53,638 nucleotides of DNA, from positions 1 through 53,638 of the forward strand of contig JAQYBF010000105.1 in the NCBI GenBank assembly GCA_029338875.1, written 5' to 3'. The notes beneath the pieces are model-generated. The model was not told where the DNA came from, did no database searches, and saw only the letters and a program-made list of their open reading frames with translations. The position numbers and the translations under genes are program-made. The stretch's first letter is position 1, and every line of letters begins with the position of its first letter. This DNA comes from Lachnospiraceae bacterium. GTDB lineage: Bacteria; Bacillota; Clostridia; Lachnospirales; Lachnospiraceae. Positions 16,481 to 25,894 of the stretch are shown here, piece after piece.

Positions 16481-17242
16481 CATGGACCTGACATAGTCCC
16501 GGATGGGATTGGCGGCATCCCGGCCATATTTTGCCAGAAGCTTTACGACAGCGGATCCGACAATGGTACCGTCGGAAAGGCCTGCCATCTTCTTGGCCTG
16601 CTCCGGTGTGGAAATGCCGAAGCCGACTGCACAGGGGATATCGGTTGCCGCGCGGACCAGTTTGGTCATGGCCCCGATGTCTGTTGTGATTTTGCTCCGT
16701 GTTCCGGTGACGCCGAGCGAAGAAACCATATAGACGAAGCCCTTGGCCTCCTTGACGATCATTGAGATCCGGTCCTCTGAGGTCGGCGCGATCATGGAAA
16801 TCAGATCCAGACCGTACTTCGTGGCCATGGGATCAAAGTCTTCCTTCTCCTCATAGGGCACATCGGGCAGGATCAGGCCGTCGATACCGGCATCGGCCGC
16901 CTTCTTCATAAAGGTCTCCGTCCCGTAGGAATAGACCACATTGGCGTAGGTCATGTAAACCATGGGGATATCGATGGTCTCTCTCAACTTCTTCGTCAGG
17001 GCAAAGACGTCGTCCGTTGTGGTCCCGCCTTCCAACGCCCTCTGATCAGCCTCCATAATGACCGGTCCTTCGGCGGTCGGATCTGAGAAAGGTATACCAA
17101 GCTCTATTAAATCCGCTCCGCCTTCTACTGCTGCGTGGACAGCTTTTTCCGTTGTTTCCAGGTCCGGATCGCCCACGGTGAGGAAGACGATGAATGCTTT
17201 TTTATTCTTTGATTTCTGAAATGCGCTTTGAATTCGATTCAT
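16457..17242 (-). CDS. trpA: Tryptophan synthase alpha subunit
   Basis: 261-residue TIM barrel that cleaves indole-3-glycerol phosphate and channels indole to TrpB. The catalytic region ELGIPFSDPTAEGP holds the acid Glu, and the second Asp lies in GLILPDVPYEE. SSLGVTGTR and VGFGIS complete the phosphate site. Length normal. Its 3' end is duplicated downstream. Confidence 0.96.
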   Translation of the reverse strand: MNRIQSAFQKSKNKKAFIVFLTVGDPDLETTEKAVHAAVEGGADLIELGIPFSDPTAEGPVIMEADQRALEGGTTTDDVFALTKKLRETIDIPMVYMTYANVVYSYGTETFMKKAADAGIDGLILPDVPYEEKEDFDPMATKYGLDLISMIAPTSEDRISMIVKEAKGFVYMVSSLGVTGTRSKITTDIGAMTKLVRAATDIPCAVGFGISTPEQAKKMAGLSDGTIVGSAVVKLLAKYGRDAANPIRDYVRSMADAVHEA

Positions 17243-17391
17243 GGCTGCTCCATTCTATTTTTTCAGTATTCACGGTCTGAATTTTTCATGGCTGTGACTG
17301 CCTTTGAAACCGCTCTGCTGATCAATGCCAGAGTTCTCTCTGGTCTGTCTTTTCCTTCATTCTCAGATTTCTCTCTGGTTTAAATATTCAC

Positions 17392-18582
17392 TTAGTCCCG
17401 GATATCCTGGCCTCTGTAACGGGCGATGGCGGCACAGTCCTTGTCGCCCCGCCCGGAAACCGTGACCATAATGATCTGGTCCTTCGACATGGTCGGCGCC
17501 AGCTTCATGGCATAGGCCAGGGCGTGAGCACTTTCGATGGCCGGGATGATGCCCTCGGTCCGGGACAGATATTCGAAGGCGTTGACTGCCTCTTCATCGG
17601 TGATGGCCACGTATTCGGCTCGGCCGATATCATGGAGATAGGCGTGCTCGGGGCCAACGCCCGGATAGTCCAGGCCGGCGGAGATAGAGTAAACCGGAGC
17701 GATCTGACCGTATTTGTTCTGGCAGAAATAGGATTTCATGCCGTGGAAGATGCCCAGCCGTCCGGTGTTGATGGTGGCTGCGGTGTCGCCGGTATCAATG
17801 CCCCGTCCGGCTGCCTCACAGCCGATCAGGCGGACATCCTTGTCGTTGATATAATTGTAGAAGGAGCCGATGGCGTTGGATCCGCCGCCGACACAGGCGA
17901 TAACAGCATCCGGGAGCCGGCCTTCCTTTTCCAGAATCTGGGCTCTGGATTCCTTGGAAATAACCGACTGGAAATCCCGGACGATGGTCGGGAAGGGATG
18001 GGGGCCCATGCAGGAGCCCAGGCAGTAGTGGGTATCCTCAATTCTCGAAGTCCATTCTCTCATGGCCTGGGAAACGGCATCCTTGAGGGTTCCGGTGCCG
18101 CTGGTCACGGGAACCACATCTGCACCGAGAAGCTTCATTTTATAGACGTTCAGGGCCTGCCGTTCGCAGTCGACCTTACCCATGAAGACGACACATTCCA
18201 TTCCGAGAAGGGCTGCCGCCGTTGCAGTTGCAACACCATGCTGGCCGGCACCAGTCTCTGCGATAAGCCTTGTCTTTCCCATCTTCTTTGCCAAAAGGGC
18301 CTGGCCCAGGCAGTTATTGATCTTATGGGCACCCGTGTGATTCAGGTCTTCCCGCTTCAGATAAATTTTGGCGCCGCCCAGATTCTTTGTCACCTTCTCT
18401 GCATAATAGAGCCGCGAGGGCCGGCCCGCATATTCATTCAGGAGGGTGGTCAGCTCCTGGTTGAATTCCGGATAATCCTTATATTTCTTATAGGCATCCT
18501 CCAGCTCGATGACCGCATTCATCAGGGTCTCCGGTATATACTGGCCGCCAAAATCTCCAAATCTTCCTCTTGACTTCGTCAT
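17392..18582 (-). CDS. trpB: Tryptophan synthase beta subunit
   Basis: 396-residue PLP enzyme that joins indole and serine. [15 protein letters not shown] contains the PLP lysine; [18 protein letters not shown] and the C-terminal SGRGDKD are intact. It is the TrpB1 type. AGAGG precedes the ATG. A gap of 118 bases separates it from trpCF and 149 bases from trpA. Confidence 0.97.
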   Translation of the reverse strand: MTKSRGRFGDFGGQYIPETLMNAVIELEDAYKKYKDYPEFNQELTTLLNEYAGRPSRLYYAEKVTKNLGGAKIYLKREDLNHTGAHKINNCLGQALLAKKMGKTRLIAETGAGQHGVATATAAALLGMECVVFMGKVDCERQALNVYKMKLLGADVVPVTSGTGTLKDAVSQAMREWTSRIEDTHYCLGSCMGPHPFPTIVRDFQSVISKESRAQILEKEGRLPDAVIACVGGGSNAIGSFYNYINDKDVRLIGCEAAGRGIDTGDTAATINTGRLGIFHGMKSYFCQNKYGQIAPVYSISAGLDYPGVGPEHAYLHDIGRAEYVAITDEEAVNAFEYLSRTEGIIPAIESAHALAYAMKLAPTMSKDQIIMVTVSGRGDKDCAAIARYRGQDIRD

Positions 18583-18700
18583 GTTCTGCCTCTCTTTTCT
18601 TTATTTACTCGGTTTTTTCTCAGCTATTCCGGTTCTCTGGAATCTTTTCAAGTCTTTTGAATTCTTCTTGCTCTGTAAAAATCTGAGAAAAGGGTTATTT

Positions 18701-20386
18701 CTAATTTCTTACATCTGGTAATTGCTCTACACGGTTTTTAGCATTTCGAACTGCTTCCGCAAAAGACCGAATCTTGTCCGGATCCTTCTGTCCGTTCGTT
18801 TCCAACGAACTACTGACATCCACACCATAGGGATGCAGGCTTTCGATGGCTTGGTCTACATTTTCCGAATCCAGACCGCCGGCCAGAAGGAAGGGCCTCT
18901 TCATCGATCTGACCAGGCTCCAGTTGAAGCCCTGGCCCGTACCGCCCGGCCCGTGATCCAGGAGGACCATGTCCGCAGAGCTTGTTTCGGCCGCCTCGAT
19001 ATCCTCTACCTTCTCAATCCGGAAGGCCTTGATGATCCGGATGCCCGGAATTGAAGCCCGAAGCTCCCTGATGTCTTTCTCCGTCTCCTGACCATGGAGC
19101 TGAACGGTCCGGATGCCGGTCTCCTGAACAGCATTTTTGATCTCCGCGGTGCCCGCATTGACAAAGACGCCGACGGCTTCAATTCTTCTGTCTAGTCCTG
19201 CGATCAGTTCCTTTGCTTTCTCATAGGAAATGTAACGTCTCCGGCCCGGGACAAAGATAAACCCGGCCCAGTCTGGAAGAACCTCATTCACAGCTTTTAT
19301 ATCAGAGGGTCTCTGCATGCCGCAGATCTTGATCTTTACCGGGTTTCCGATCTTCTCTGTCTGATCCTGATGGAAGTCCTTTTTTGGATTGACTGCCTCT
19401 TTTTCTTTCTGATCCATGTCCTGATTTTCTTTTGGCCTGCCATCCGTATGAGAAAGATCTGCCTGACCGGATTCATGTTGTAATGTCAGCCCAAGAAGCT
19501 TTCGTATCTCCTCTTTCTGATCCTTTGCCCGCATCAGCTGTTCTCCGATCAGGGCGGCGTGGACCTTATCGGCCTCCAGGGCTTTGACGTCTTCTCTGGA
19601 ATGGATGCCGCTTTCTGCAACGAAAATCGCCTGTTCCGGTGCATATTTCCGAAGGCGGCCGGCATTATGGATATTTACGGTAAAATCCTTCAGGTTCCGA
19701 TTGTTGACGCCGATCACTCGGGCTCCGGCCCGGCCTGCCATTTCGACTTCTCTCTCATCGTGGGCTTCGACCAGGGCACTGAGGCCCAGGGAATTGCAGA
19801 TCCCGATCCATTCCTGAAGGTTCTCCTCGGAAAGGAGAGAACAGATCAGAAGGACTGCCGATGCGCCGAGGGTTTTGGCCTCATAGATCATATAGGGATC
19901 TACGGTAAAATCCTTCCTTAAAACCGGAAGGGAAACGCTCTCGGCGATCTCCTTCAGATATTCCTTCTTTCCAAGGAACCACTTTGGTTCAGTCAGGCAG
20001 GAGATTGCGGATGCACCGCCCTCCTCATAGCTCTTTGCGATTTTTAAATAAGGAAAGTCCGGGGAAATCAGCCCCTTGGACGGGGATGCCTTCTTGCATT
20101 CGCAGATCAGATGCATGCCGTCACCGGAAAGACTCTTTTCAAAGAGAAATTTCTTTTCTTCCGGAGTATTTGCTGCCGCATCTTCAGCCTGGCGCCGGAT
20201 CGTTTCCAGCGGGACCTTTTTCTCTGCTTCTCTGACCCGGTATCTGGCGTAGTCCGCCAGCTGATCCAGAATTGTATCTGCCATGTCTTGATCCTTTTTC
20301 TTTTCAAAGGAATCGGATTTTCTTTTGGATTTGAAATTCTGTCCTTTGAATTTTCGCATTTCTTCCAGGGAAATCTTTCGTATCAT
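18701..20386 (-). CDS. trpCF: TrpC-TrpF fusion: indole-3-glycerol phosphate synthase / PRA isomerase
   Basis: 561 residues. Residues about 35-300 are Trp[44 protein letters not shown] and VAESGI. A charged linker of about 50 residues (Gln/Lys/Asp-rich, about 302-350) leads to Trp[47 protein letters not shown] and GVDVSSSLE. Both active sites look complete, so the protein does two successive steps from PRA to indole-3-glycerol phosphate. The first ATG overlaps the trpD stop (ATGA); a second start at residue 35 has its own GGA and equals the usual TrpC start. Confidence 0.95.
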   Translation of the reverse strand: MIRKISLEEMRKFKGQNFKSKRKSDSFEKKKDQDMADTILDQLADYARYRVREAEKKVPLETIRRQAEDAAANTPEEKKFLFEKSLSGDGMHLICECKKASPSKGLISPDFPYLKIAKSYEEGGASAISCLTEPKWFLGKKEYLKEIAESVSLPVLRKDFTVDPYMIYEAKTLGASAVLLICSLLSEENLQEWIGICNSLGLSALVEAHDEREVEMAGRAGARVIGVNNRNLKDFTVNIHNAGRLRKYAPEQAIFVAESGIHSREDVKALEADKVHAALIGEQLMRAKDQKEEIRKLLGLTLQHESGQADLSHTDGRPKENQDMDQKEKEAVNPKKDFHQDQTEKIGNPVKIKICGMQRPSDIKAVNEVLPDWAGFIFVPGRRRYISYEKAKELIAGLDRRIEAVGVFVNAGTAEIKNAVQETGIRTVQLHGQETEKDIRELRASIPGIRIIKAFRIEKVEDIEAAETSSADMVLLDHGPGGTGQGFNWSLVRSMKRPFLLAGGLDSENVDQAIESLHPYGVDVSSSLETNGQKDPDKIRSFAEAVRNAKNRVEQLPDVRN

Positions 20387-21405
20387 GAATTGGATTCCTG
20401 AATCACATCTTCCAGGGTCTTCATTGCCTTACCGGAATCTATCTGGCCTGCTGCAAGCTTTACGCCGTCTGCAATGCTTTCTGCTTTCCCAGCTATGTAA
20501 AGGGCTGCACCGGCATTCATAAGAACGATGGTCCGCTTGGTCCCGGTCTCTTTTCCGGAAAGGATATCTCTTGTGATCTGTGCGTTTTCTTCTGGAGTGC
20601 CTCCGATAATGTCTTCCTTCTTTCCCCTGGTCAGACCGTAGTCTTCAGGTTTGATGACGCTGGTCCGATAGTAGCCGTTCCGAAGCTCGCAGATGGTGGT
20701 CGGAGCTGATGCGGAGATCTCATCCAGCTGATCCTGGCCGAAGACTACCAGGGCTCTCTTGACACCGAGGGAAGAAAGGACCTTGGCCACAGGCTCGACC
20801 AGATATTCATCATAAACACCTAAAAGGAAGTATTCCGGCTTGGCGGGATTGGTGAGAGGTCCGAGAATGTTGAAGACGGTCCGGATGCCAAGCTCTTTCC
20901 GGATGGGGCCAACATATTTCATGGCGGAGTGATATTTCTGTGCAAATATAAAGCAGAAGCCGGTCTTTTCGAGCATCTCCCGGCACTTGTCCGGGGTCTC
21001 GTTAATATTGACTCCCAGGGCCTCCAGGCAGTCGGCCGTTCCGGAAAGGGAGCTTGCTGCCCGATTTCCATGTTTGGCGACCTTGACTCCGGCGGATGCA
21101 ATGACCATGGCGGAAGTGGTTGAGATGTTGAAGCTGTGGGCCCTGTCACCGCCGGTTCCCACGATATCCAGGACCTCCATGCCCGGATGCTCGACCGGGG
21201 TGGCCAGGCTCCGCATGGCTTCGGCACAGCCGGAAATCTCATCGATGGTTTCGGCCTTCGTTGACTTGGTGGAAAGGGCTGCCAGGAATGCGGCATTCAT
21301 AACCGGTGTCGTCTTGCCGCTCATGATTTCCAACATGACCTCTTTGGCCTCGTCATAGGTCAGATCCTGTTTGTCGACCACTTTCTTAATTGCTTCTTCA
21401 ATCAT
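20383..21405 (-). CDS. trpD: Anthranilate phosphoribosyltransferase
   Basis: 340 residues from the ATG behind GGAGG; an earlier in-frame ATG would add nine residues with no good ribosome binding site. Motifs: [20 protein letters not shown] for PRPP and KHGNRAASS for anthranilate. It has no glutamine amidotransferase fusion. First gene of the operon after the T-box; trpE and trpG are not in the window. Confidence 0.96.
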   Translation of the reverse strand: MIEEAIKKVVDKQDLTYDEAKEVMLEIMSGKTTPVMNAAFLAALSTKSTKAETIDEISGCAEAMRSLATPVEHPGMEVLDIVGTGGDRAHSFNISTTSAMVIASAGVKVAKHGNRAASSLSGTADCLEALGVNINETPDKCREMLEKTGFCFIFAQKYHSAMKYVGPIRKELGIRTVFNILGPLTNPAKPEYFLLGVYDEYLVEPVAKVLSSLGVKRALVVFGQDQLDEISASAPTTICELRNGYYRTSVIKPEDYGLTRGKKEDIIGGTPEENAQITRDILSGKETGTKRTIVLMNAGAALYIAGKAESIADGVKLAAGQIDSGKAMKTLEDVIQESNS

Positions 21406-21553
21406 CTTGCTGCCTCCTTCTAAAAGCTTCATTTCTTCGAAGGACAGCTGGTATTTCTTCCGCCGGAATTTATGACTTTCTTTGCAATGGCCTGGCTTTC
21501 TTCTCGATTGAAGACGTTCTTCTCGTTCGAGCTACCGCCGGTTTTCTGCAAAT

Positions 21554-21596
21554 AAAAAAGTCCCTGACAGAAGCCATTACAGCTTCTGTCAAGGAC
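21554..21596 (-). terminator. T-box terminator
   Basis: Minus strand: GTCCTTGACAGAAGC and GCTTCTGTCAGGGAC pair almost perfectly around TGTAATG and are followed by TTTTTT. The 5' arm can instead pair within the antiterminator that includes the T-box sequence. Confidence 0.9.
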
Positions 21597-21838
21597 GAAT
21601 AAATAAATTCGCGGTGCCACCTTGATTCACGGGAAACCCGTGCACTTAAGCAGGATACCAACATATCCCTGACCCTTAACGCAGGTCCTCACGTCACAGC
21701 CTACTTCCGTAAGATTTACGATTCGGCCGTGCCCTCAGCGGTCCATCCACAGTCCGGTGTTCTGCCCGTTTCCATCCTCCGGGCTCTCTGTCAGATCCTC
21801 TTTCTGCTTCTTCTCCGCATCAACGGTTTAAAGTGTTC
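21554..21838 (-). ncRNA. T-box leader of the trp operon, likely tRNA-Trp specific
   Basis: The hallmark AAGGTGGCACCGCG is at plus 21610-21623 on the minus strand. Upstream is a long stem I with GAGAG and a GATGGAAAC turn; near its 3' side GGATGGACC offers TGG (plus 21743-21745) as specifier codon, followed by A as usual. A terminator follows. Uncharged tRNA-Trp would bind and let trpDCFBA be read. Confidence 0.9.
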
Positions 21839-21852
21839 TTTTGTTGTCAGTA

Positions 21853-21881
21853 ATTCTATACTCGGAAATCTGAAATTGCAA
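21853..21881 (-). promoter_or_regulatory. Promoter of the trp operon
   Basis: Minus strand TTGCAA (plus 21876-21881), 17 bases, TAGAAT (plus 21853-21858), directly before the T-box leader. The rest of the gap to 22036 holds nothing I recognise. Confidence 0.65.
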
Positions 21882-22035
21882 GTATAAATTTCAATCTGGT
21901 CTGAATTTTACAATTATTCCACACGGATCCATTTATCCTCAGAACATTTCGTGTCAAATATCGCATGCCGGTCTTCATTTTCACAACAGCTGCTAATCGA
22001 CACCTGCACGGGATGTCTTCCTGGCTCACATTTCT

Positions 22036-22332
22036 TCAGTCATCGCTGTCCAGACCATATCGGATCAGCTTGTTGTACTCGGCATTGTAGTATTCGGCCT
22101 CTTTCTTCTTCCGCCAGCGGTCCCGGTCCGAGCAGATAGCAAGCATTTCATCGGCGATTTCCTCTGCGGAGTTTGGCTGAACCGATGACAGATAGTGAAG
22201 CATCCGAAGCATGGTACTCTCCGTCCCGAGCTGGGCCGCGATCAGCTGGCCGAAAGAGCGCGGATAGCCCATATCAGCAATCTGATTCACCAGCTCTTCT
22301 GCCAGCCGCTCTCTCTGATCTTTTTCTGCCAT
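22036..22332 (-). CDS. Small conserved hypothetical protein
   Basis: 98 residues, highly charged and helical (RERLAEELVNQIADMGYPRS, ... EEIADEMLAICSDRDRWRKK, then a Tyr/Asn-rich tail). No signal peptide, membrane segment or metal site. Codon use is like the neighbours and GGATG lies before the ATG, so it is probably a real gene. Function not recognised. Confidence 0.6.
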   Translation of the reverse strand: MAEKDQRERLAEELVNQIADMGYPRSFGQLIAAQLGTESTMLRMLHYLSSVQPNSAEEIADEMLAICSDRDRWRKKKEAEYYNAEYNKLIRYGLDSDD

Positions 22333-22451
22333 ATTTGCATCCTCATCTCATCGTATTTCAGAAATCAATCCTGTTTCAGCCTCAATTTTGTCTGCTCCTG
22401 TGCTCAATCTGAGCATACATTCATGCTGGAATCTTAGTCATATCACTCAGA

Positions 22452-23003
22452 TTATTTCAGCTTCATTCCATCATGGAAGGCATCGCCGGCCTTGTCGCCG
22501 GTCTTCATATAGGCATTGTTGAAGGGATCAAAGGAAATCGGACGGAGCTTCTTCAGATCGACCTTGCCATCCGTGATGACACTCTCGTCTGCGGAAACAT
22601 TGACGATTTCTCCGATCAGGATTCCGTTTTCAAAGCTCTTGACCCTGCATTCCATAGCCACCGGAAGCTCATCGATCAGAGGGGCATTGACCAGGCTGCT
22701 CCTTGTCGCATGGAAGCCGGACTTCTTAAACTTATCCGAAGCCTTTCTTCCGGATTCGATGCCGACATAGTCGCAGGCCACAAGCTGATCCTCTGTTCCG
22801 AGGCTTAAGGTAAAGGCACCGGTCTTTTTCAGATTGTCTGTTGTCTTGTGCTCACCCAGACTGATGGTGATTTCCTGATAATCTGTCGTAATTCCCCAGG
22901 CCGCATTCATGACATTGGGATTTCCGTTCTCATCATAGGTTCCGATGATCAGCACCGGCTGCGGAAACATCAGTGGTTTTGCTCCAAAATTTACTCTGCT
23001 CAT
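22452..23003 (-). CDS. Flavin reductase-like FMN-binding protein (flavoredoxin type)
   Basis: 183 residues of the FMN-binding split-barrel family. Landmarks are the start PQPVLIIGTYDENGNPNVMN, AAWGITTDYQEITISLGEHK and the central DYVGIESGRKASDKF. Such proteins bind FMN non-covalently and pass electrons to ferredoxins or act as NAD(P)H:flavin reductases; the true partner is unknown. Length normal. AAAGGAG precedes the ATG. It may work with the flavin enzymes of the 30-40 kb cluster, but nothing in the sequence ties them. Confidence 0.85.
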   Translation of the reverse strand: MSRVNFGAKPLMFPQPVLIIGTYDENGNPNVMNAAWGITTDYQEITISLGEHKTTDNLKKTGAFTLSLGTEDQLVACDYVGIESGRKASDKFKKSGFHATRSSLVNAPLIDELPVAMECRVKSFENGILIGEIVNVSADESVITDGKVDLKKLRPISFDPFNNAYMKTGDKAGDAFHDGMKLK

Positions 23004-23223
23004 CTTGTGCTCCTTTCGTGCTTTCTAAGTTCATTTTATATCTTCCGTCAATCGGACAATTGATCCTCTGATTTATTTTTTATATTTGTTTATCAAGTTT
23101 TATATTTATTTATTGTTTTTTCATATATAGGCTTTATTTTTATTGTTTCTATCAACATTTCCAAAGTATTTTATGTTGATTTATCCACAAAAAATCCAGT
23201 TGCTATATGGATTTTCTCTCAAA

Positions 23224-23772
23224 TCAGAGGTCATATTGACGGATTTCTGCATTTTTGATTCCGAAAGCCGCGAATTCCTGATTGGTCAGATCGCGAAAAT
23301 AGGACTCCACAATACGAGCGATTCCATTATGGGCGACCAGAAGATACGTCCGGTCTGGTTTACCTTTCAGCTCATCGATCAGGTTGTAGATCCGCTGAGC
23401 TACCTGGAGCATGGATTCACCTCCGCCAAAATGATCTGCAAAGCCTTCCTTGGCTTTCATAAAATCCAGACCGTTCCGAGGGGTTCCCTCCCATCTGCCA
23501 AAATTCTGCTCGATCAGGCGGGGCTCGACCTTAAGCGGAAGGCCGGTGATTTTTGAAATTTCTTCTGCCGTGTCTTTTGCCCGGGACAGGGGAGAAGTCA
23601 GGATCTGATCGATATGGATTTCTCCCTTGTCCAGCCGTTCCTTCAGAACCCGGCCGGTTTCTCTGGCCTGCTCATGGCCGAGCTCTGTCAGAGGACTGTC
23701 TGTCGCTCCGCAGATCTTATTTTCCACGTTCCATACGGTCTGTCCGTGGCGGACGAAATAGAGTTTGCTCAT
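23224..23772 (-). CDS. Histidine phosphatase family protein
   Basis: 182 residues. Catalytic RHG at 8-10 (LYFVRHGQT), TSPLSRAKDTA, EQNFGRWEG and the second histidine in LLVAHNGIARI give a complete phosphoglycerate-mutase-like phosphatase site. Substrate cannot be told; cobalamin, sugar phosphate or nucleotide phosphatases all look alike here. Its ATG overlaps the stop of the upstream 148-residue gene by four bases. Confidence 0.88.
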   Translation of the reverse strand: MSKLYFVRHGQTVWNVENKICGATDSPLTELGHEQARETGRVLKERLDKGEIHIDQILTSPLSRAKDTAEEISKITGLPLKVEPRLIEQNFGRWEGTPRNGLDFMKAKEGFADHFGGGESMLQVAQRIYNLIDELKGKPDRTYLLVAHNGIARIVESYFRDLTNQEFAAFGIKNAEIRQYDL

Positions 23773-24215
23773 CGATTACCTTCCTTTTCATGATAAACAT
23801 TGGGATTTGGATCCGTCATAGCAAGAATACAATGCTTTCCGTAGAGGAGATCCGCCGGAATCCGCCAGATTTCTCCTGTTGAGAAGGAATCTGCGGCCAG
23901 TTTTCCGTCAGCAAAGATCATGGCAATATCGTAAGGCTCTGTGATCTCAATAAAGCCATCTCCTGTTGAGGCCTCGATTTCAAACCAGTGAATGGGCCGT
24001 TTTCCTCCAAGCTCCAGTTCATCCAGGAAAGGAAGATTCGAAACAGGCGGGCAGGGCCTAATTTCTACTCTTGCCTGGTGAAAATCCGGATCCAAAATGG
24101 TTCTTTCCTGAATGATTCCAGTTCCCCGAATATCTCCAATTTTATCAATACCCTGGTCTTCTACATTTTCCTCATTTTCTCCATTTTCCAGATGTTCTAA
24201 TCCTGATATTCTCAC
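23769..24215 (-). CDS. Uncharacterised protein, possibly a glycosidase C-terminal domain
   Basis: 148 residues from a GTG. An acidic N-terminus (ENGENEENVEDQGIDKIGD) is followed by a beta-rich part with PYDIAMIFADGKLAADSFST and GEIWRIPADLLYGK. This part resembles the C-terminal jelly-roll of GH35-type and similar glycosidases, from memory only. No catalytic domain is present, so it is either a free-standing domain or a fragment. It is coupled (ATGA) to the histidine phosphatase and follows the MATE gene by 37 bases. Confidence 0.5.
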   Translation of the reverse strand: MRISGLEHLENGENEENVEDQGIDKIGDIRGTGIIQERTILDPDFHQARVEIRPCPPVSNLPFLDELELGGKRPIHWFEIEASTGDGFIEITEPYDIAMIFADGKLAADSFSTGEIWRIPADLLYGKHCILAMTDPNPNVYHEKEGNR

Positions 24216-24252
24216 TGGATTTTTCTGCCAAATCTATTTTCCTACCTTATCC

Positions 24253-25611
24253 TCAGACAAGTTTCTTCACCCACGTCCAACTCTTCACCTTGTGAGTGAC
24301 TGTGATGCACTTGAGGAGCTGGTCTACATTTAGACAGAAGACCACCACGCTGAAAGGCGCATGGAAGACAAAGGCGACAATCATACTTAAGGGCACAACG
24401 ACGCCCCAGCTGTAGATCAGGTCGCTGATCATGGAATACCGGGTGTCCCCGCCGCCCCGGATAATGCCGGTCTGCTCGGGCATCTGGAAGGACATGCCGA
24501 TGGAAATGAAGGCCTGGATGGTCATCTGGATCCAGGCGTAGCGATAGGCAGTTTCCGTGAGCTTGTAGACCGACAGAACCGGCGTCCGGATAATGAGAAG
24601 AATGGCGCAGGTCAGAAGGCCGACCAGGAAATAAATAAGCTGGAGGGAATGCACCATGCCGGGAAGCCTGTCGCGGTCGCCCTTTCCGACGGTCTGGGAA
24701 ATTAGGGCGCAGGATGCCGCAGCCGCACCGATCGGGATCATCTTCGTGTACTGGAAGAAGGTGCCGGCCACACCGGAGGCAGCCAGAGCATCGGTCGACA
24801 GATGGCCGAAGATGGCGGTCTGGACAGCTACCGCGCTGGAGAAAATGATGGCCGATACCACGCAGGGAAGGCTGACCTTGAGATAGCGGCCGAAGACGCC
24901 CCGGACCCGAAGAGCCTCGGGCAGGTCAGAGGGACGGAGATAGCCCTTTTGAATGACAACGACAAGAACGATGGTAAGCTCTGTGGCCGTCGCAGCCAGA
25001 GTTCCGATGGCTGCACCGTGGATGCCCATCTCCGGGAAGCCGAATTTTCCGTAGATCAGGCAGTAGTTCAGGCTGCTGTTCACGACCAGGCCGACGCAGG
25101 AAACCTGGAAGGCGATCTTTACAACCTGCATGCTACGGAGCATGGACAGGAGGATCTGAAGAACGATGAAAATCGGATAGGTATAGCGGATGATGCTGAG
25201 ATAGGAGACGCCCTCACGGATGACCTCGGGATCATTGGTGAAGAGGCCGACCATGCCCGCCGGGACCACAAAGGCCGCTGTCGTCAGGGCAAATGCCGCG
25301 ACAAGGCCGCAGATCAGGGCGCTGCCGAAGACCTTTCGGATCATGGCGACATCCTTCTGTCCCCAGAACTGGCCGCTGAAAATGACCACGCCCTCGCCCA
25401 ATCCCATGACCGTAAACTGCTGGAGGATATACTGGATCTGATTGACCGCAGCCGCAGCCGATAGAGCCGTCTGACTGTAGCCTCCCAGCATGACGTTATC
25501 GAGCACATTCAGCGTATAGGTCACGATATTCTGCAGGACCAGGAGGATCATCATCCCGAAAAAGTTCCTGATAAAGACCTTGTCATGTGAAAATACGATT
25601 TTGTTCTTCAT
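24253..25611 (-). CDS. MATE-family efflux transporter
   Basis: About 452 residues with 12 hydrophobic helices in two six-helix halves, the second half starting near residue 245. Typical stretches are NVLDNVMLGGYSQTALSAA and the repeat in the second half TDALAASGVAGTF. MATE proteins expel organic cations or other small molecules with Na+ or H+. The start at 25611 is chosen because GAGGG lies 5 bases before it; an ATG 12 bases earlier has none. Substrate unknown. Confidence 0.9.
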   Translation of the reverse strand: MKNKIVFSHDKVFIRNFFGMMILLVLQNIVTYTLNVLDNVMLGGYSQTALSAAAAVNQIQYILQQFTVMGLGEGVVIFSGQFWGQKDVAMIRKVFGSALICGLVAAFALTTAAFVVPAGMVGLFTNDPEVIREGVSYLSIIRYTYPIFIVLQILLSMLRSMQVVKIAFQVSCVGLVVNSSLNYCLIYGKFGFPEMGIHGAAIGTLAATATELTIVLVVVIQKGYLRPSDLPEALRVRGVFGRYLKVSLPCVVSAIIFSSAVAVQTAIFGHLSTDALAASGVAGTFFQYTKMIPIGAAAASCALISQTVGKGDRDRLPGMVHSLQLIYFLVGLLTCAILLIIRTPVLSVYKLTETAYRYAWIQMTIQAFISIGMSFQMPEQTGIIRGGGDTRYSMISDLIYSWGVVVPLSMIVAFVFHAPFSVVVFCLNVDQLLKCITVTHKVKSWTWVKKLV

Positions 25612-25760
25612 GGATTCCCTCATTTAAATCAGTTTTTCTCATTATCCGCTTTTTTCAAAGCTCCAACAAGGCTTATGTAGAAATATAGACCATGGCGGAC
25701 ATATGCCCTGCGGATCCTTCAGAATCATTCGATCGTCATGAAAATAACTCTTCCTCTTCC

Positions 25761-25798
25761 AAAAAAGACCAGGGGTTCCAATCTGGAACCTCCGGTCT
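25761..25798 (-). terminator. Terminator at the end of the catabolic cluster
   Basis: Minus strand: AGACCGGAGGTTCCA, GAT, TGGAACCCCTGGTCT, then TTTTT. A strong stem downstream of the Gfo/Idh gene at 25895. A GC-rich GCCGGCGGACTCGCCGGC hairpin without T run lies between it and that gene. Confidence 0.88.
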
Positions 25799-25894
25799 AT
25801 GGTATGGCATATTATAAATGCTTTGACTGAGCTGATAAAGCCCAGCAAATGCATTCCGCCGGCGAGTCCGCCGGCATTAATTCAATCCGACGAA

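Noticed and set aside
21406-21853. Trp-codon leader peptide attenuator
   Set aside because: The T-box core and its terminator are complete and leave no place for a Trp-rich leader ORF.
25642-25854. 70-codon open frame on the minus strand
   Set aside because: It runs through the cluster terminator and two hairpins and has no ribosome binding site.
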